A stretch of DNA of 36,100 nt from an uncultured Collinsella sp. (GCA_900545445.1 UQZH01000015.1:1-36100); one strand, 5' to 3'; shown: positions 13,478 through 22,395, counted from the stretch's first letter. Numbers and translations: made by a program. Notes: a model not told the origin generated them from the letters alone.

Positions 13478-15880
13478 ATGCATATGCCGAGCAAAATCGA
13501 AAAGAAGCAAAAGGCCGCTAAGCTGCGCAAGCCGCCGCGCGACTTCTCGTACACGCAAAACCGAGAGCTTAGCTGGCTGCGCTTTGACAACCGCGTGCTT
13601 GACGAAGCCTTCGACGAAACCGTTCCGCTGTTCGAGCGTCTAAAGTTCGTGTCGATTTTCGAGTCTAACCTCGACGAGTTTCTCATGGTGCGTGTGGGCG
13701 GCCTGTCCGATCTGGCAGAGCTCAAAAAACAGCCTGTCGACAACAAGAGCAATATGACCGCCTCCGAACAGGTCGATGCTGTCATGGCAGAGCTGCCCGG
13801 GCTCCTTACCCGTTGGGAGTCCATCTTTAAGAGCATCGAGGGCAAGCTCGACGCTCTGGGCGTTCACCGCGCCCGCATCGATTCGCTTACGCCCGAGGAG
13901 CGCACCTTCGTAACCCGCTACTTCCAAGCCTACGTGTCGCCGGTCATCTCGCCGTTGGTCATTGACCCGCGCCATCCCTTCCCCAACCTGCGCAACGGCG
14001 CACTCTATCTGGCTTGTGGCCTGGACGGCGTCACCGACGAGGAGAGCCTGCTGGGCCTTATCGAGATTCCCGCCTCGATGAACCGTGTGGTCGAGGTCCC
14101 CTCGCCCACCGGCACCTACTCCTACATCTTGCTCGAGGACGTCATCCTCGCCTGCCTGGACAGCTGCTTTGGCTCCTATAAGCCGCTGGATCGCGCGCTG
14201 ATCCGCGTCACCCGCAATGCCGATATCGACCCGGACGGCGAGGGCGTCGAGGAGGAAGAGGATTACCGCCAGCACATGAAGCGCATCCTCAAGAAGCGCC
14301 TGCGCCTGCAGCCGGTGGTGCTCGCCGTATCGGGCTCGCTCGAGAAGGCAACGCTCAAGACCATCCGCAAGGCGCTCGAGCTTTCTCGCCGCTCGGTCTT
14401 TACCTGCGATATCCCCCTTGACCTGGGCTACGTCTTTGGCATTGAGGGCAAGATTCCCGAGCACCTACGCAACGAGCTGCTCTTTACGCCGTTTAAGCCG
14501 CAGCCCAACCCCACCATCGACATGTCCCGTTCCATCCGCGAGCAAGTGTTGCAGGGCGACAAGCTGCTCTTTTATCCCTACGAGGCCATGAATCCGTTCC
14601 TGGACCTGGTGCACGAAGCAGCCTACGACCCCGAGTGCATCTCGCTGCGCATCACGCTCTACCGCGTGGCCAAACAGAGCCGCCTGTGCGAGTCGCTCAT
14701 CGATGCTGCCGAAAACGGCAAAGAGGTCACGGTGCTCATGGAGCTCCGCGCACGCTTTGACGAGCAGAACAACATCGAGTGGGCCGAGCGTCTGGAAGAG
14801 GCCGGCTGCACCGTTATCTACGGCTCCGAGGGCTTTAAGTGCCACTCCAAGATCTGCCAGCTCACCTATCGCGAGGGCATGGCGCTCACCCGTCTCACGC
14901 TGTTGGGCACCGGCAACTTTAACGAGAAGACGGCCAAGCTCTACAGTGACTTTATGCTCATGACCGCCCATCCCGGTATCGGCGAAGACGCCAACCTGTT
15001 CTTCCGCAACCTGTCTCTGGGCAACCTGCGCGGCGACTACCGCTTCCTGGGCGTGGCGCCCGTCGGACTGAAACCGCTCATCATGCGCGGCCTGGACCGC
15101 GAGATTCAGCGCGCCCTTGTCGGCGAGCCCGCCCGCGTGTTCTTTAAGCTCAACTCGCTGACCGACCGCGAGGTTATCGATAAGATCGCTGAGGCATCGT
15201 GTGCCGGTGTGCGCGTGGACATGATCATCCGCGGCATCTCGTGTCTCAAGCCCGGTATTCCGGGAAAGACCGAGAACGTGCACGTGCGCTCCATCGTCGG
15301 ACGTTTTTTGGAGCATGCGCGCGTCTATGCCTTTGGCGTGGACTCGGACATGATCTACCTGAGCTCGGCAGACATGATGACGCGCAACACCGAGCACCGC
15401 GTGGAGATCGCCTTCCCCGTGCTCGACCCCACCTGCCGCGCCCTGGTGCACGAGTACATGGGCATGCAGCTGCGCGACAACGTGAAGGCACGCAGCCTGA
15501 CGAGTGACGGCACCTGGGTTCCGGTTGAGCGCAAAGAGGACGAGAAACCCTTCAACTCGCAGGAAGCTCTGCTGGAGCGCGCGTATCGCAACGCCGAGGC
15601 CGACACCGAGGCAGAACCCGCGCTCGCATCCCAGCCTGAGCCCGAGCCGCAGCCGGCCGCTCCCGAGGTCCAGAAGGTCCGAGCGACCGTTATCGAGCCC
15701 GAACCTGCTCCCGCAGCCCAACCTCAGGCACCCACAACAACCCCCGAGAGCAACGCGCGTCACAAGAAGCCCGCTGGCAAAGCCAAGGCCATCGAGCGCC
15801 ATCGCCCCGGCCGCGTGCGCATGGGCTTGGGTCTGATCGGCCTAGGCCTTAAGACGCTCATTACCGGCAAGACGAAATAG
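13478..15880 (+). CDS. ppk: Polyphosphate kinase 1
   Basis: PPK1 reversibly moves the terminal phosphate of ATP onto inorganic polyphosphate, a phosphate and energy store. The N-terminal domain begins YTQNRELSWLRFDNRV (about residues 25-40). The two phospholipase-D-like catalytic domains show LYRVAKQSRL, MELRARFDEQNNIEWAERLE, H456 in EGFKCHSKICQL (equivalent to the autophosphorylated histidine), GTGNFNEKTAKLYSDF and NTEHRVEIAFPV. Residues from about 690 form an acidic, proline- and alanine-rich tail ending in a basic amphipathic stretch (GLGLIGLGLKTLITGKTK), which makes this 800-residue protein longer than typical ~690-residue PPK1. ATGs at 13478 and 13484 are both possible starts. It is monocistronic, with a terminator right after it. 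Confidence 0.97.
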   Translation: MHMPSKIEKKQKAAKLRKPPRDFSYTQNRELSWLRFDNRVLDEAFDETVPLFERLKFVSIFESNLDEFLMVRVGGLSDLAELKKQPVDNKSNMTASEQVDAVMAELPGLLTRWESIFKSIEGKLDALGVHRARIDSLTPEERTFVTRYFQAYVSPVISPLVIDPRHPFPNLRNGALYLACGLDGVTDEESLLGLIEIPASMNRVVEVPSPTGTYSYILLEDVILACLDSCFGSYKPLDRALIRVTRNADIDPDGEGVEEEEDYRQHMKRILKKRLRLQPVVLAVSGSLEKATLKTIRKALELSRRSVFTCDIPLDLGYVFGIEGKIPEHLRNELLFTPFKPQPNPTIDMSRSIREQVLQGDKLLFYPYEAMNPFLDLVHEAAYDPECISLRITLYRVAKQSRLCESLIDAAENGKEVTVLMELRARFDEQNNIEWAERLEEAGCTVIYGSEGFKCHSKICQLTYREGMALTRLTLLGTGNFNEKTAKLYSDFMLMTAHPGIGEDANLFFRNLSLGNLRGDYRFLGVAPVGLKPLIMRGLDREIQRALVGEPARVFFKLNSLTDREVIDKIAEASCAGVRVDMIIRGISCLKPGIPGKTENVHVRSIVGRFLEHARVYAFGVDSDMIYLSSADMMTRNTEHRVEIAFPVLDPTCRALVHEYMGMQLRDNVKARSLTSDGTWVPVERKEDEKPFNSQEALLERAYRNAEADTEAEPALASQPEPEPQPAAPEVQKVRATVIEPEPAPAAQPQAPTTTPESNARHKKPAGKAKAIERHRPGRVRMGLGLIGLGLKTLITGKTK

Positions 15881-15890
15881 ACGTTTGTAG

Positions 15891-15934
15891 AAGCGCCCCG
15901 TATTTGAGGAATGCCCCAGATACGGGGCGCTTTT
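15891..15934 (+). terminator. Terminator of ppk
   Basis: AAGCGCCCCGTAT pairs perfectly over 13 bp with ATACGGGGCGCTT, followed by a run of four T. Its position also rules out the far-upstream start for the next gene. Confidence 0.88.
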
Positions 15935-15981
15935 CCCTGCTACCATGGTTGCGGACAAATCCGCGAATGACAGGCAGGAAT

Positions 15982-17295
15982 ATGAAGCTCACCATAGAAT
16001 CGATGACGTACGGCGCCGACGGTCTGGCACATGCCGACAACGGCAAGGCCACATTTGTGCAAGGCGCCGTGGCGGGCGACACCGTCGAAGCCGAGATCGT
16101 GCAGGACGGCAAGTCGTTTATGCGCGCCCGCACGACCGAGATTCTGGAGCCAAGCCCCGATCGCATTCAGCCTCCCTGCCCCTTCGTGGGCATCTGCGGC
16201 GGTTGTTCGTGGGGCAACCTCTCGCGCACCGCTCAGCTTGCCGCCAAAGAGCAAAACCTGCGCTCCACGCTCGAGCGCATTGGCAAGTTCACCCCCGACC
16301 AGGTCAACGAACTTGTCCAGCCTATCCGCCACACCAAGGACGACTGGGGCTACCGCAATAAAATTGAGTTGGAGCCCGCCCTCGTCAACGGTCGCGTGCG
16401 CCTTGGCATGCACGGCGTCGATCCCAGCAAGATCGTGACCGTCGATGCATGCCCGCTGTTCGATAAGCGTTTTCCCAAGGCGCTCAAATCGGTCGTCGGC
16501 GCGCTCAACTATCTGAGCGGCAGCCACGACCTGGGTCTGGAGCGCGTGGGCATTCGCGCTTCGCGCCGCACCAAGGCACTCGAGGTCGCGCTTTGGACGC
16601 CCACAGGCTCCTTCCCACGCCCACAGGTCTCGCGCGTTCTGGCAGACGCCGCACATCCCACGAGCGTCGTGCGCGTCATGAGCAAGGGCGAGAAGAAGGC
16701 CCGCCGCGTTTCCAAGGTGGAGATGCTCGCCGGCGAGGGCTCCTGGACCGAGAATATCGCTGACGGCCAGATGCGCCTGTCCGCCCCGTCGTTTTTCCAG
16801 GTCAACACCAAGGGCGCCGAGATTTTGATCGAACTCGTTATGGACGCACTCGATCCGCAGGAAGACGAGCTTGCCGTGGATCTGTACTGCGGCGCCGGCA
16901 CCTTTACCCTGCCGCTCGCCCGCCGCTGCGACTTTGTTGCCGCCGTCGAGGCCTACGGTCCGGCCGTGCGCGACCTGCGCCGTAACCTCGAGATCAACAA
17001 GCTCGACAACGTCGACGTCATCGGCGGCGATGCCGTGCGCGAGTTCCCCGACCAGGACGCCGATGTCCTAGTGGTCGACCCGCCGCGTGCAGGTCTGGCG
17101 CCCGAGGCCATCGACCTCATCGCCAGCACGAGTGCGCGCGATGTCGCCTATGTGAGCTGCGACCCTGCCACCCTGGCACGCGACCTCAAGCGCTTTGTCG
17201 AGGAAGGTACCTTCTCCCCCGTCAAGATCACACCGGTCGACCTGTTCCCGCAAACCTTCCACTGCGAAACCGTCGTCCACCTCAAGAGCAACTAG
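15982..17295 (+). CDS. 23S rRNA (uracil-5)-methyltransferase, RlmD/RlmCD type
   Basis: This class I SAM-dependent RNA methyltransferase makes 5-methyluridine in RNA. An N-terminal TRAM domain (MKLTIESMTYGADGLA...) is followed by four cysteines for a 4Fe-4S cluster (C66, C72, C75 and C157). The catalytic domain has FFQVN, DLYCGAGTFTLPLA (SAM binding), VDPPRAGL and the nucleophilic cysteine in YVSCDPATLARDL. The start at 15982 (437 residues) is chosen because the TRAM domain begins there and AGGCAGGA precedes it. The frame extends to 15904, but that part lies inside the ppk terminator. The choice among RlmD, RlmC or RlmCD specificity cannot be made from this sequence. Confidence 0.93.
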   Translation: MKLTIESMTYGADGLAHADNGKATFVQGAVAGDTVEAEIVQDGKSFMRARTTEILEPSPDRIQPPCPFVGICGGCSWGNLSRTAQLAAKEQNLRSTLERIGKFTPDQVNELVQPIRHTKDDWGYRNKIELEPALVNGRVRLGMHGVDPSKIVTVDACPLFDKRFPKALKSVVGALNYLSGSHDLGLERVGIRASRRTKALEVALWTPTGSFPRPQVSRVLADAAHPTSVVRVMSKGEKKARRVSKVEMLAGEGSWTENIADGQMRLSAPSFFQVNTKGAEILIELVMDALDPQEDELAVDLYCGAGTFTLPLARRCDFVAAVEAYGPAVRDLRRNLEINKLDNVDVIGGDAVREFPDQDADVLVVDPPRAGLAPEAIDLIASTSARDVAYVSCDPATLARDLKRFVEEGTFSPVKITPVDLFPQTFHCETVVHLKSN

Positions 17296-17330
17296 ACTGT
17301 TTGCCCAAGGCCACGCCCGATGATTTTTCT

Positions 17331-17389
17331 GGGACGGGGATTTAATAATCAATTTGTACCGAATGATTATTTAATCCCCGTCCCTTTTT
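17331..17389 (+). terminator. Terminator of the methyltransferase gene
   Basis: A 21-bp stem with one U-U mismatch (17331-17351 with 17364-17384) is followed by TTTTT. The base of the stem is GGGACGGGG/CCCCGTCCC. Confidence 0.88.
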
Positions 17390-17474
17390 AAACATTGGGA
17401 AATCGAGCGTGGCAAGCGCATGTCTTCGGGGTATAAGACGGCTAAGTGTATGCCGCCTTACGAAAGGAACTCTC

Positions 17475-18017
17475 ATGCCCAGCGTTGCCGTTCTCGCCGC
17501 CGATGGCTTTGAAACGATTGAATGCCTGACCATGGTCGACGCCATGCGTCGCGGCGGCGTGCGCGCCACGCTCGTCTCGATCATGCCCACGCGCGAGGTC
17601 GTGAGCTCGCTGCAGATTCCCGTGACCTGCGATGCGCTCTTTGACGAGATCGACTTTGACGAGTACGACTGCGTCGTGCTGCCCGGCGGCCTGCCCGGTG
17701 CCACCAACCTGCGCGCCGACCAGCGCGTCTGCGACGTAGTCTGCGATTTCGCCGCGACCAAGCACGTTGCCGCCATCTGCGCCGCCCCGTTTATCCTAGG
17801 CGAGCTTGGTCTACTCGAGGGACGCCGCGCCACGTGCTTCCCCGGCTTTGAGAAGAGCTTCCCCGAGGGCACCTATACCGGCGAGAAGGTCACGCAAGAC
17901 GGCAATATCATCACTGCCAGCGGCATGGCACAGTCACTCCCCTTTGCCTTGGAGCTGCTGCGCACGCTCGCCGGCGAAAAGGCCGTCGAGAAGGTCGCCG
18001 AGGGCATCCAACTATGA
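17475..18017 (+). CDS. DJ-1/PfpI family protein
   Basis: This is a 180-residue class I amidotransferase-like protein of the DJ-1/ThiJ/PfpI family. The nucleophile elbow is AAICAAPFILGE with C102, and E16 in GFETIEC aligns with the conserved glutamate of human DJ-1 (E18). The family includes glyoxalase III/deglycase-type activities and redox-stress proteins; which applies here is not visible. The start at 17475 has AAAGGA 8 nt upstream; the longer frame from 17409 lacks one. The stop overlaps the next start (ATGA), so it is translationally coupled with maf. Confidence 0.9.
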   Translation: MPSVAVLAADGFETIECLTMVDAMRRGGVRATLVSIMPTREVVSSLQIPVTCDALFDEIDFDEYDCVVLPGGLPGATNLRADQRVCDVVCDFAATKHVAAICAAPFILGELGLLEGRRATCFPGFEKSFPEGTYTGEKVTQDGNIITASGMAQSLPFALELLRTLAGEKAVEKVAEGIQL

Positions 18018-18595
18018 TTTTGGCTTCGCAATCGCCGCGCCGCATAGAGCTGATGCGCGAGGCGGGCTATAACATTCGCGTAATTCCCGCAGACATCGAT
18101 GAAACGCCTTTTGATGGCGAAGCTCCGCTTACGCTCGTCGAGCGCTTGGCGCGTGCCAAAGCTGCTGCCGTCGCGGCCGAGCATGCCGAGCCCAACGAAC
18201 TGACCGTCGCGGCCGATACTATTGTCACCTTTGACGGCCAAATATTGGGTAAGCCGGCAAACGAGGACGAGGCGCGCACCATGCTCCGCGAGCTTTCGGG
18301 TCGCACGCACCAGGTGGCGACCGGCGTCTGCATCGTTAAAGCCGGCGACGCTACAGCTCCGCATGCCGCCGAGAGCCTGTCGTTTGTCGATGTGACCGAC
18401 GTGACGTTCTATGAGCTTACCGAAGAGCAGATTGAGCGCTATGTCGCCTCCGGCGAACCCATGGACAAGGCCGGAGCCTACGGCATCCAGGGCACAGGCG
18501 GCCGCATGCTCGTGCATGACATTTCGGGCGACTTCTACAACGTGGTGGGCTTGCCCATCGCCCGCGTCGCACGCGCGATTCAAAAACTCTCGTAA
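18014..18595 (+). CDS. maf: Maf-family nucleotide pyrophosphatase
   Basis: Maf proteins hydrolyse non-canonical or modified nucleoside triphosphates (dTTP/UTP or modified bases) and over-expression affects septation. The 193 residues match the family. SQSPRR lies at residues 5-10, the catalytic aspartate is in AADTIV (D68), and GEPMDKAGAYGIQG lies near residue 150. The ATG overlaps the DJ-1 gene stop by 4 nt, which implies coupled translation. A G+C-rich hairpin follows the stop. Confidence 0.95.
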   Translation: MILASQSPRRIELMREAGYNIRVIPADIDETPFDGEAPLTLVERLARAKAAAVAAEHAEPNELTVAADTIVTFDGQILGKPANEDEARTMLRELSGRTHQVATGVCIVKAGDATAPHAAESLSFVDVTDVTFYELTEEQIERYVASGEPMDKAGAYGIQGTGGRMLVHDISGDFYNVVGLPIARVARAIQKLS

Positions 18596-18603
18596 TTGCA
18601 TCT

Positions 18604-18626
18604 GGCGCTGGGTATCCCCCAGCGCC
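18604..18626 (+). terminator. Hairpin after maf
   Basis: GGCGCTGGG pairs perfectly with CCCAGCGCC, followed by TACAATTTTG. The U-tract is imperfect, so it is a probable weak terminator. The next 60 bp hold two small hairpins (CCGTA/TACGG and CCGGGC/GCCCGG) before the peptidase ribosome site. Confidence 0.55.
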
Positions 18627-18695
18627 TACAATTTTGCCGTACCGTACGGATCCCGACCGGGCATAAGGCCCGGCGGAAAACCGATAGGAGAAAAT

Positions 18696-19697
18696 ATGGA
18701 CACACTGCTCGAAGCCATCGATGTTTGCAACGTCGATGGCTTTTGCTTTGGCAACTATACGGACGAGGAGGCTGGCACCGGCTGTACCGTAATCGTGGCG
18801 CCCGAGGGTGCCACTGGTGGCGTTGACGTACGCGGTGGCGCCCCCGCTTCGCGCGAGACCGATTTGCTGCGTCCCGAGAACACCGTCGACAAGGTCCACG
18901 CCGTCTGCCTTTCGGGTGGATCGGCCTTTGGCCTCGAGGCTGCAAGCGGCGTCGCTCGCGAGCTTGAGAGCCGCGGCATCGGCCTTCCCGTCGGCCCCAC
19001 GCAGGTGCCTATCGTGTGCTCCAGCTGCATCTTCGACCTCGCCTTTGGCGACCCCACCGTGCGCCCCGACATCGAGGCCGGTGCCGCCGCAGTGCGCGAG
19101 GCGCTCGACCACACCCCTGCCTCGCTCGAGCAGGGCAACGTGGGCGCCGGCACCGGCGCCACCGTAGGCAAGCTCATGGGACCTGCCACCTGCATGAAGG
19201 CCGGTCTCGGAGCTGCCGCCGTGGCGCTCGGCCCCGTCAAGGTGGGCGCTGTGGTCTCGGTCAACGCCTGCGGCAACGTCGTCGACCCGACCACTGGCGA
19301 ATGGGTCGCCGGCATGCGCGCCGCAGCCGATAGCGACCAGATCGTCGACATGGAACTCGCCGCCTTTGCCGCCGCAGGCTCTATGCAGATGCCGCTCGAC
19401 CGCACCAACACCACCATCAGCTGTATCGTCACCAACGTGGAGCTCACCAAGGCCCAGGCCACCAAGGTCTCCCAGATGGCAGCAGACGCCTACGCGCACG
19501 CCATCCGCCCCACACACACCACCAACGACGGCGACACCATCTACACCCTTGCCAGCGGCAAACTGGGTGCCCAGGCAAGCGCCGCCGTTCCCCTAGACCT
19601 GCTGGGCATGCTCGCAGTAAGGGCCCTAGAAGCTGCCATCGTAAACGGAGCCAAAACCGCCAAAACCTCCCACGGCATCCCCGGCGCCGCGAAGTAA
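18696..19697 (+). CDS. P1/DmpA-family (S58) aminopeptidase-like hydrolase
   Basis: The 333-residue protein of the P1/DmpA family is expected to be a self-cleaving Ntn-type hydrolase. DmpA and BapA members remove N-terminal D- or beta-amino acids. Visible marks are LSGGSAFGLEAASG (residues 72-85), NVGAGTGATVGK (148-159) and the Thr/Ser-rich TTISCIVTN near residue 240, where autoproteolysis is expected. No signal peptide is seen. The start at 18696 follows ATAGGAG by 5 nt; the frame continues upstream through maf but without homology. The substrate is unknown. Confidence 0.88.
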   Translation: MDTLLEAIDVCNVDGFCFGNYTDEEAGTGCTVIVAPEGATGGVDVRGGAPASRETDLLRPENTVDKVHAVCLSGGSAFGLEAASGVARELESRGIGLPVGPTQVPIVCSSCIFDLAFGDPTVRPDIEAGAAAVREALDHTPASLEQGNVGAGTGATVGKLMGPATCMKAGLGAAAVALGPVKVGAVVSVNACGNVVDPTTGEWVAGMRAAADSDQIVDMELAAFAAAGSMQMPLDRTNTTISCIVTNVELTKAQATKVSQMAADAYAHAIRPTHTTNDGDTIYTLASGKLGAQASAAVPLDLLGMLAVRALEAAIVNGAKTAKTSHGIPGAAK

Positions 19698-19709
19698 ACT
19701 AACTCGTCC

Positions 19710-19834
19710 GGTTGCCCGGTGGGTCTTGGTTATGTTTGCTGCTCTACAGTCCTGGCTCGCACGAAGAGCACATTAAGTGCTCTTCGGCTCGTGCGGAACT
19801 CGCGACAAACATAACCAAGACCCACCGGGCAACC
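19710..19834 (+). ncRNA. Structured intergenic motif II, copy 1
   Basis: A 29-bp perfect outer stem (19710-19738 with 19806-19834) starts 12 nt after the peptidase stop. Inside are the internal-loop words GTCCTG (5' side) and TGCGGAAC (3' side), and an apical hairpin CGAAGAGCAC/GTGCTCTTCG with loop ATTAA. No U-tract follows. Copy 2 (19929) and copy 3 (23525) share the loop words but have unrelated outer stems. Transcription as the 3' end of the peptidase mRNA is likely but not shown. Confidence 0.55.
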
Positions 19835-19928
19835 TACTCAACTAAATCCCTTTCAGCCCAGGCCCCTGTGTACCGCGCGTCTAAGATCTTCAAATTCTGG
19901 CAGCCTGACAATCGATTCTTGTAGCAGA

Positions 19929-20038
19929 GGCCCCTTGGCCTTTAGTTTGATACAAGTTCCGCACGAGCCGGAAAGCACTTAATGTGCTTTCCGTGCGAGC
20001 AGGACTGTTCGCAGTAGCAAACTAAAGGCCAAGGGGCC
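19929..20038 (-). ncRNA. Structured intergenic motif II, copy 2
   Basis: A 21-bp perfect outer stem (19929-19949 with 20018-20038), unrelated in sequence to copy 1 except the innermost GTTTG/CAAAC. On the leftward strand the core repeats copy 1: CAGTCCTG-CTCGCACG, an apical stem GGAAAGCAC/GTGCTTTCC with the same ATTAA loop, then CGGCTCGTGCGGAACT. The apical stem differs from copy 1 at two paired positions, with pairing preserved. It lies 32 nt past the stop of the leftward glycosyltransferase gene, in sense orientation. Confidence 0.55.
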
Positions 20039-20070
20039 CAGTCAACCCATCAGCAGCGATTACTCAGCAG

Positions 20071-21102
20071 CTAGTTGAATTTGAAGATCTTTGAGGCAAG
20101 ACGGTATAGGCCGAGCGTGGTTTTGTCTCCGGCACGACCGCGCAGGTTGGTGAAGAAGCCGACCACGCCGTAGCGGGCACGACGATACATGCGCTCGTCG
20201 TAGGCCTTCAAATCACTCCACAACGTCTTCAGGCGCTCGTCGGCACAATCCTCGTCGGAAAGCTTAGTAAGCACCGAGCAGATTGCCATCATCATGGTGA
20301 AATAGCCCATCATGTACGAGCGCAGACGCGACGACTCGACATCGCTGTACAGGTGGAACGACTCCATCATGATGCGCGTCACGCGAAACTGTTGGTCCAG
20401 ACGCTTGACCATCGTGGCCTCGTTGACGCTTTGGCCCTCACGGCCGATAAAGTAGCGATAGAGGTCGATGTCGGCGTAGTACATGGTCTTGCAGCGCGGT
20501 AGCGGCACGTAGGCGTAGATGTTGTCTACATAGAACGTGTGCGGCGGCATAGGCAGATTGGACGCGCGCAGCACATCCGTGCGATAGCACAGGCTGTGCA
20601 TGAGCAGATTCTGGTCCAGACGGAAATGGCCAATCTGGTCCCAGGTAAAGATCTTTTTTCGCGGCAGGGCAAACTTGTAGCCAATAGCGGTATGCGTACC
20701 CTCGTAAACCTTCTCGTACACATAGTTCGAGATAAAGAGATCGACGCGCTGGTCGCGCTCCTCAAAACCGCGCAGGATCGAAAGCATGGTCGACAGAGCT
20801 GCGCCATCGAGCCAGTCGTCCGAGTCGACAACCTTGTAATAGGTGCCCTGTGCCTCGCGCAGACCCGAGAGGACGGCGATACCGTGGCCGCCGTTCTCCT
20901 GGTGCACCGCGCGGATGATTCCAGGATAACGGGCCTCCCACTCATCGGCCTTGGCGGCCGTCTCGTCCTTGGAGCCGTCGTCCACCACGATAATCTCGAT
21001 ATCGGTGGCGTAATTGCTCCCCTCCAAGATGGAGGTGATGCAATGGTCCATGTCCTTGGCGGCGTTATACGAGGGAATACCGAATGTTATGACTTTATGC
21101 AT
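20071..21102 (-). CDS. Family 2 glycosyltransferase
   Basis: The 343-residue protein has a GT-A fold. The N-terminal FGIPSYNAAKDMDHCI, the nucleotide-sugar loop VVDDGSKDET and the metal-binding VDSDDWLDG are all in place. The C-terminal half is rich in Tyr and Arg with no clear membrane helix. It overlaps the end of glf by 8 nt if started at the ATG at 21102 (a start at 21120 is also possible). Coupling to UDP-galactopyranose mutase suggests transfer of galactofuranose or another sugar to a cell-surface glycan; that is inference from context. Confidence 0.88.
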   Translation of the reverse strand: MHKVITFGIPSYNAAKDMDHCITSILEGSNYATDIEIIVVDDGSKDETAAKADEWEARYPGIIRAVHQENGGHGIAVLSGLREAQGTYYKVVDSDDWLDGAALSTMLSILRGFEERDQRVDLFISNYVYEKVYEGTHTAIGYKFALPRKKIFTWDQIGHFRLDQNLLMHSLCYRTDVLRASNLPMPPHTFYVDNIYAYVPLPRCKTMYYADIDLYRYFIGREGQSVNEATMVKRLDQQFRVTRIMMESFHLYSDVESSRLRSYMMGYFTMMMAICSVLTKLSDEDCADERLKTLWSDLKAYDERMYRRARYGVVGFFTNLRGRAGDKTTLGLYRLASKIFKFN

Positions 21103-22297
21103 GGCAGGCGATAATCTCATCCGAAAGATCGAGGGCAGAGTTGGTCACGGCATCCATATCGTAGTAACGATACTCGGCCAGGCGACCCACCGGGTGGAAG
21201 TTCGTCAGGTTCTGGACGCGCTCAAGATAGCGCTCATAGAGCTCGCGGTTCTCGGGCTCCAGAATGGCGTAATAGGGCGTCTCGCCCGAGCCGGGCGTAT
21301 AGGCCTTGGAATACTCCTTCATGATGGTGGTCTTGCCGGGCAGGACCTGGCCAGTCATGTTCTTGAACTCGGTGATACGCGTGTAATCCTCGCTCGTGGT
21401 GTAATTGACGGTGCCCACGGGCTGGAACTGGTCCATATCAAGCGTCTCGAACTTCATGTCGAGCGTACGGTACGGCAGAGCGCCCAGGTCGAGGTTGAAC
21501 AGCTCGTCAAGCGGACCGGTGTAGACGATCTCGCCGCCATAGACCTTACCGTCGATCTTGACGGTGGTCTCGTCGATCTCGAAGAGGTCGCGGGCGTCCA
21601 CGTCGCAGAACACATCAATCAGATCGTGGTCGAGCATGTGCTCGAACAGCGCGGTATAGCCGTCCTGCGGCATGCCCTGGAAGGGAGCCTGCGGGAAGTA
21701 GCGGTCATCGTCGCCCACAAAGACGGGAACGCGGCCGGTGATCGAGGGATCGATCTGGTCGGGTGTCTGACCCCACTGCTTCATGGTGTAATGCAAAAAG
21801 ACGTTCTCGTAGACGTAATCGGCGACCTCGGCAAGATCCGGGTCGTTCTTCTTGCGCAGCTCCATGATGGGCACCTTGACGTCCTTGCCAAAGGTCTCCA
21901 CGAGCTTCTGATACAGCTCCTCGCCGCGCTCATCACCAAAGGCGAGCTTGAGGCTCGCGTGGTTAAAGGGCACGGGCATAAGGGTGCCGTTGATATTGGC
22001 GAGCACCTTGTGCTGGTAGTCCGTCCACTTGGTAAAGCGCGACAGGAAATTGTGGACGCGCTCATTAAAGGTATGGTAGATGTGCGGACCATACTTGTGG
22101 ACCAGGATCCCGGCCTCATCAGCGCAGTCGTAGGCGTTGCCCGCAATGTGGCTACGGCGCTCCAGAACGGCAACACGATAGCCGATGGTCTCGGCAAGAC
22201 GGCGGGCACAAACGGCACCGGCATATCCGGCACCGACGACAATCATGTCGTATGCACCGGCGTTAAAGCCTTCAGGCAGGCCTGAGGTAATCTGCAT
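21095..22297 (-). CDS. glf: UDP-galactopyranose mutase
   Basis: This flavoenzyme converts UDP-galactopyranose to UDP-galactofuranose, the donor for galactofuranose in envelope polysaccharides. The 400 residues are typical. MIVVGAGYAGAVCARRLAE is the FAD-binding Rossmann motif, starting at residue 18, followed by GNAYDCADEAGILVHKYGPHIYHT. Substrate-region marks such as PFQGMPQDGYTALFEHML and YYDMDAVTNSALDLSDEI are present. Although the core begins at residue 18, AAGGAG 6 nt before the ATG at 22297 supports the longer N-terminus. It is first of a two-gene unit with the GT2 gene and divergent from pta. Confidence 0.95.
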   Translation of the reverse strand: MQITSGLPEGFNAGAYDMIVVGAGYAGAVCARRLAETIGYRVAVLERRSHIAGNAYDCADEAGILVHKYGPHIYHTFNERVHNFLSRFTKWTDYQHKVLANINGTLMPVPFNHASLKLAFGDERGEELYQKLVETFGKDVKVPIMELRKKNDPDLAEVADYVYENVFLHYTMKQWGQTPDQIDPSITGRVPVFVGDDDRYFPQAPFQGMPQDGYTALFEHMLDHDLIDVFCDVDARDLFEIDETTVKIDGKVYGGEIVYTGPLDELFNLDLGALPYRTLDMKFETLDMDQFQPVGTVNYTTSEDYTRITEFKNMTGQVLPGKTTIMKEYSKAYTPGSGETPYYAILEPENRELYERYLERVQNLTNFHPVGRLAEYRYYDMDAVTNSALDLSDEIIACHA

Positions 22298-22395
22298 CGA
22301 TACTCCTTGTCAAAAGCCACGGGCTCGTTAGCTGGGCTTTTCTCGAACATTCTTCGAGACATATTTATCAGAGCGATTATAGCGCTAATGCGTCC

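Noticed and set aside
15904..15981. Extended N-terminus for the rRNA methyltransferase
   Set aside because: It lies inside the ppk terminator and precedes the TRAM domain.
18627..18690. Riboswitch upstream of the P1/DmpA-family gene
   Set aside because: Two small hairpins are present but match no riboswitch pattern I know.
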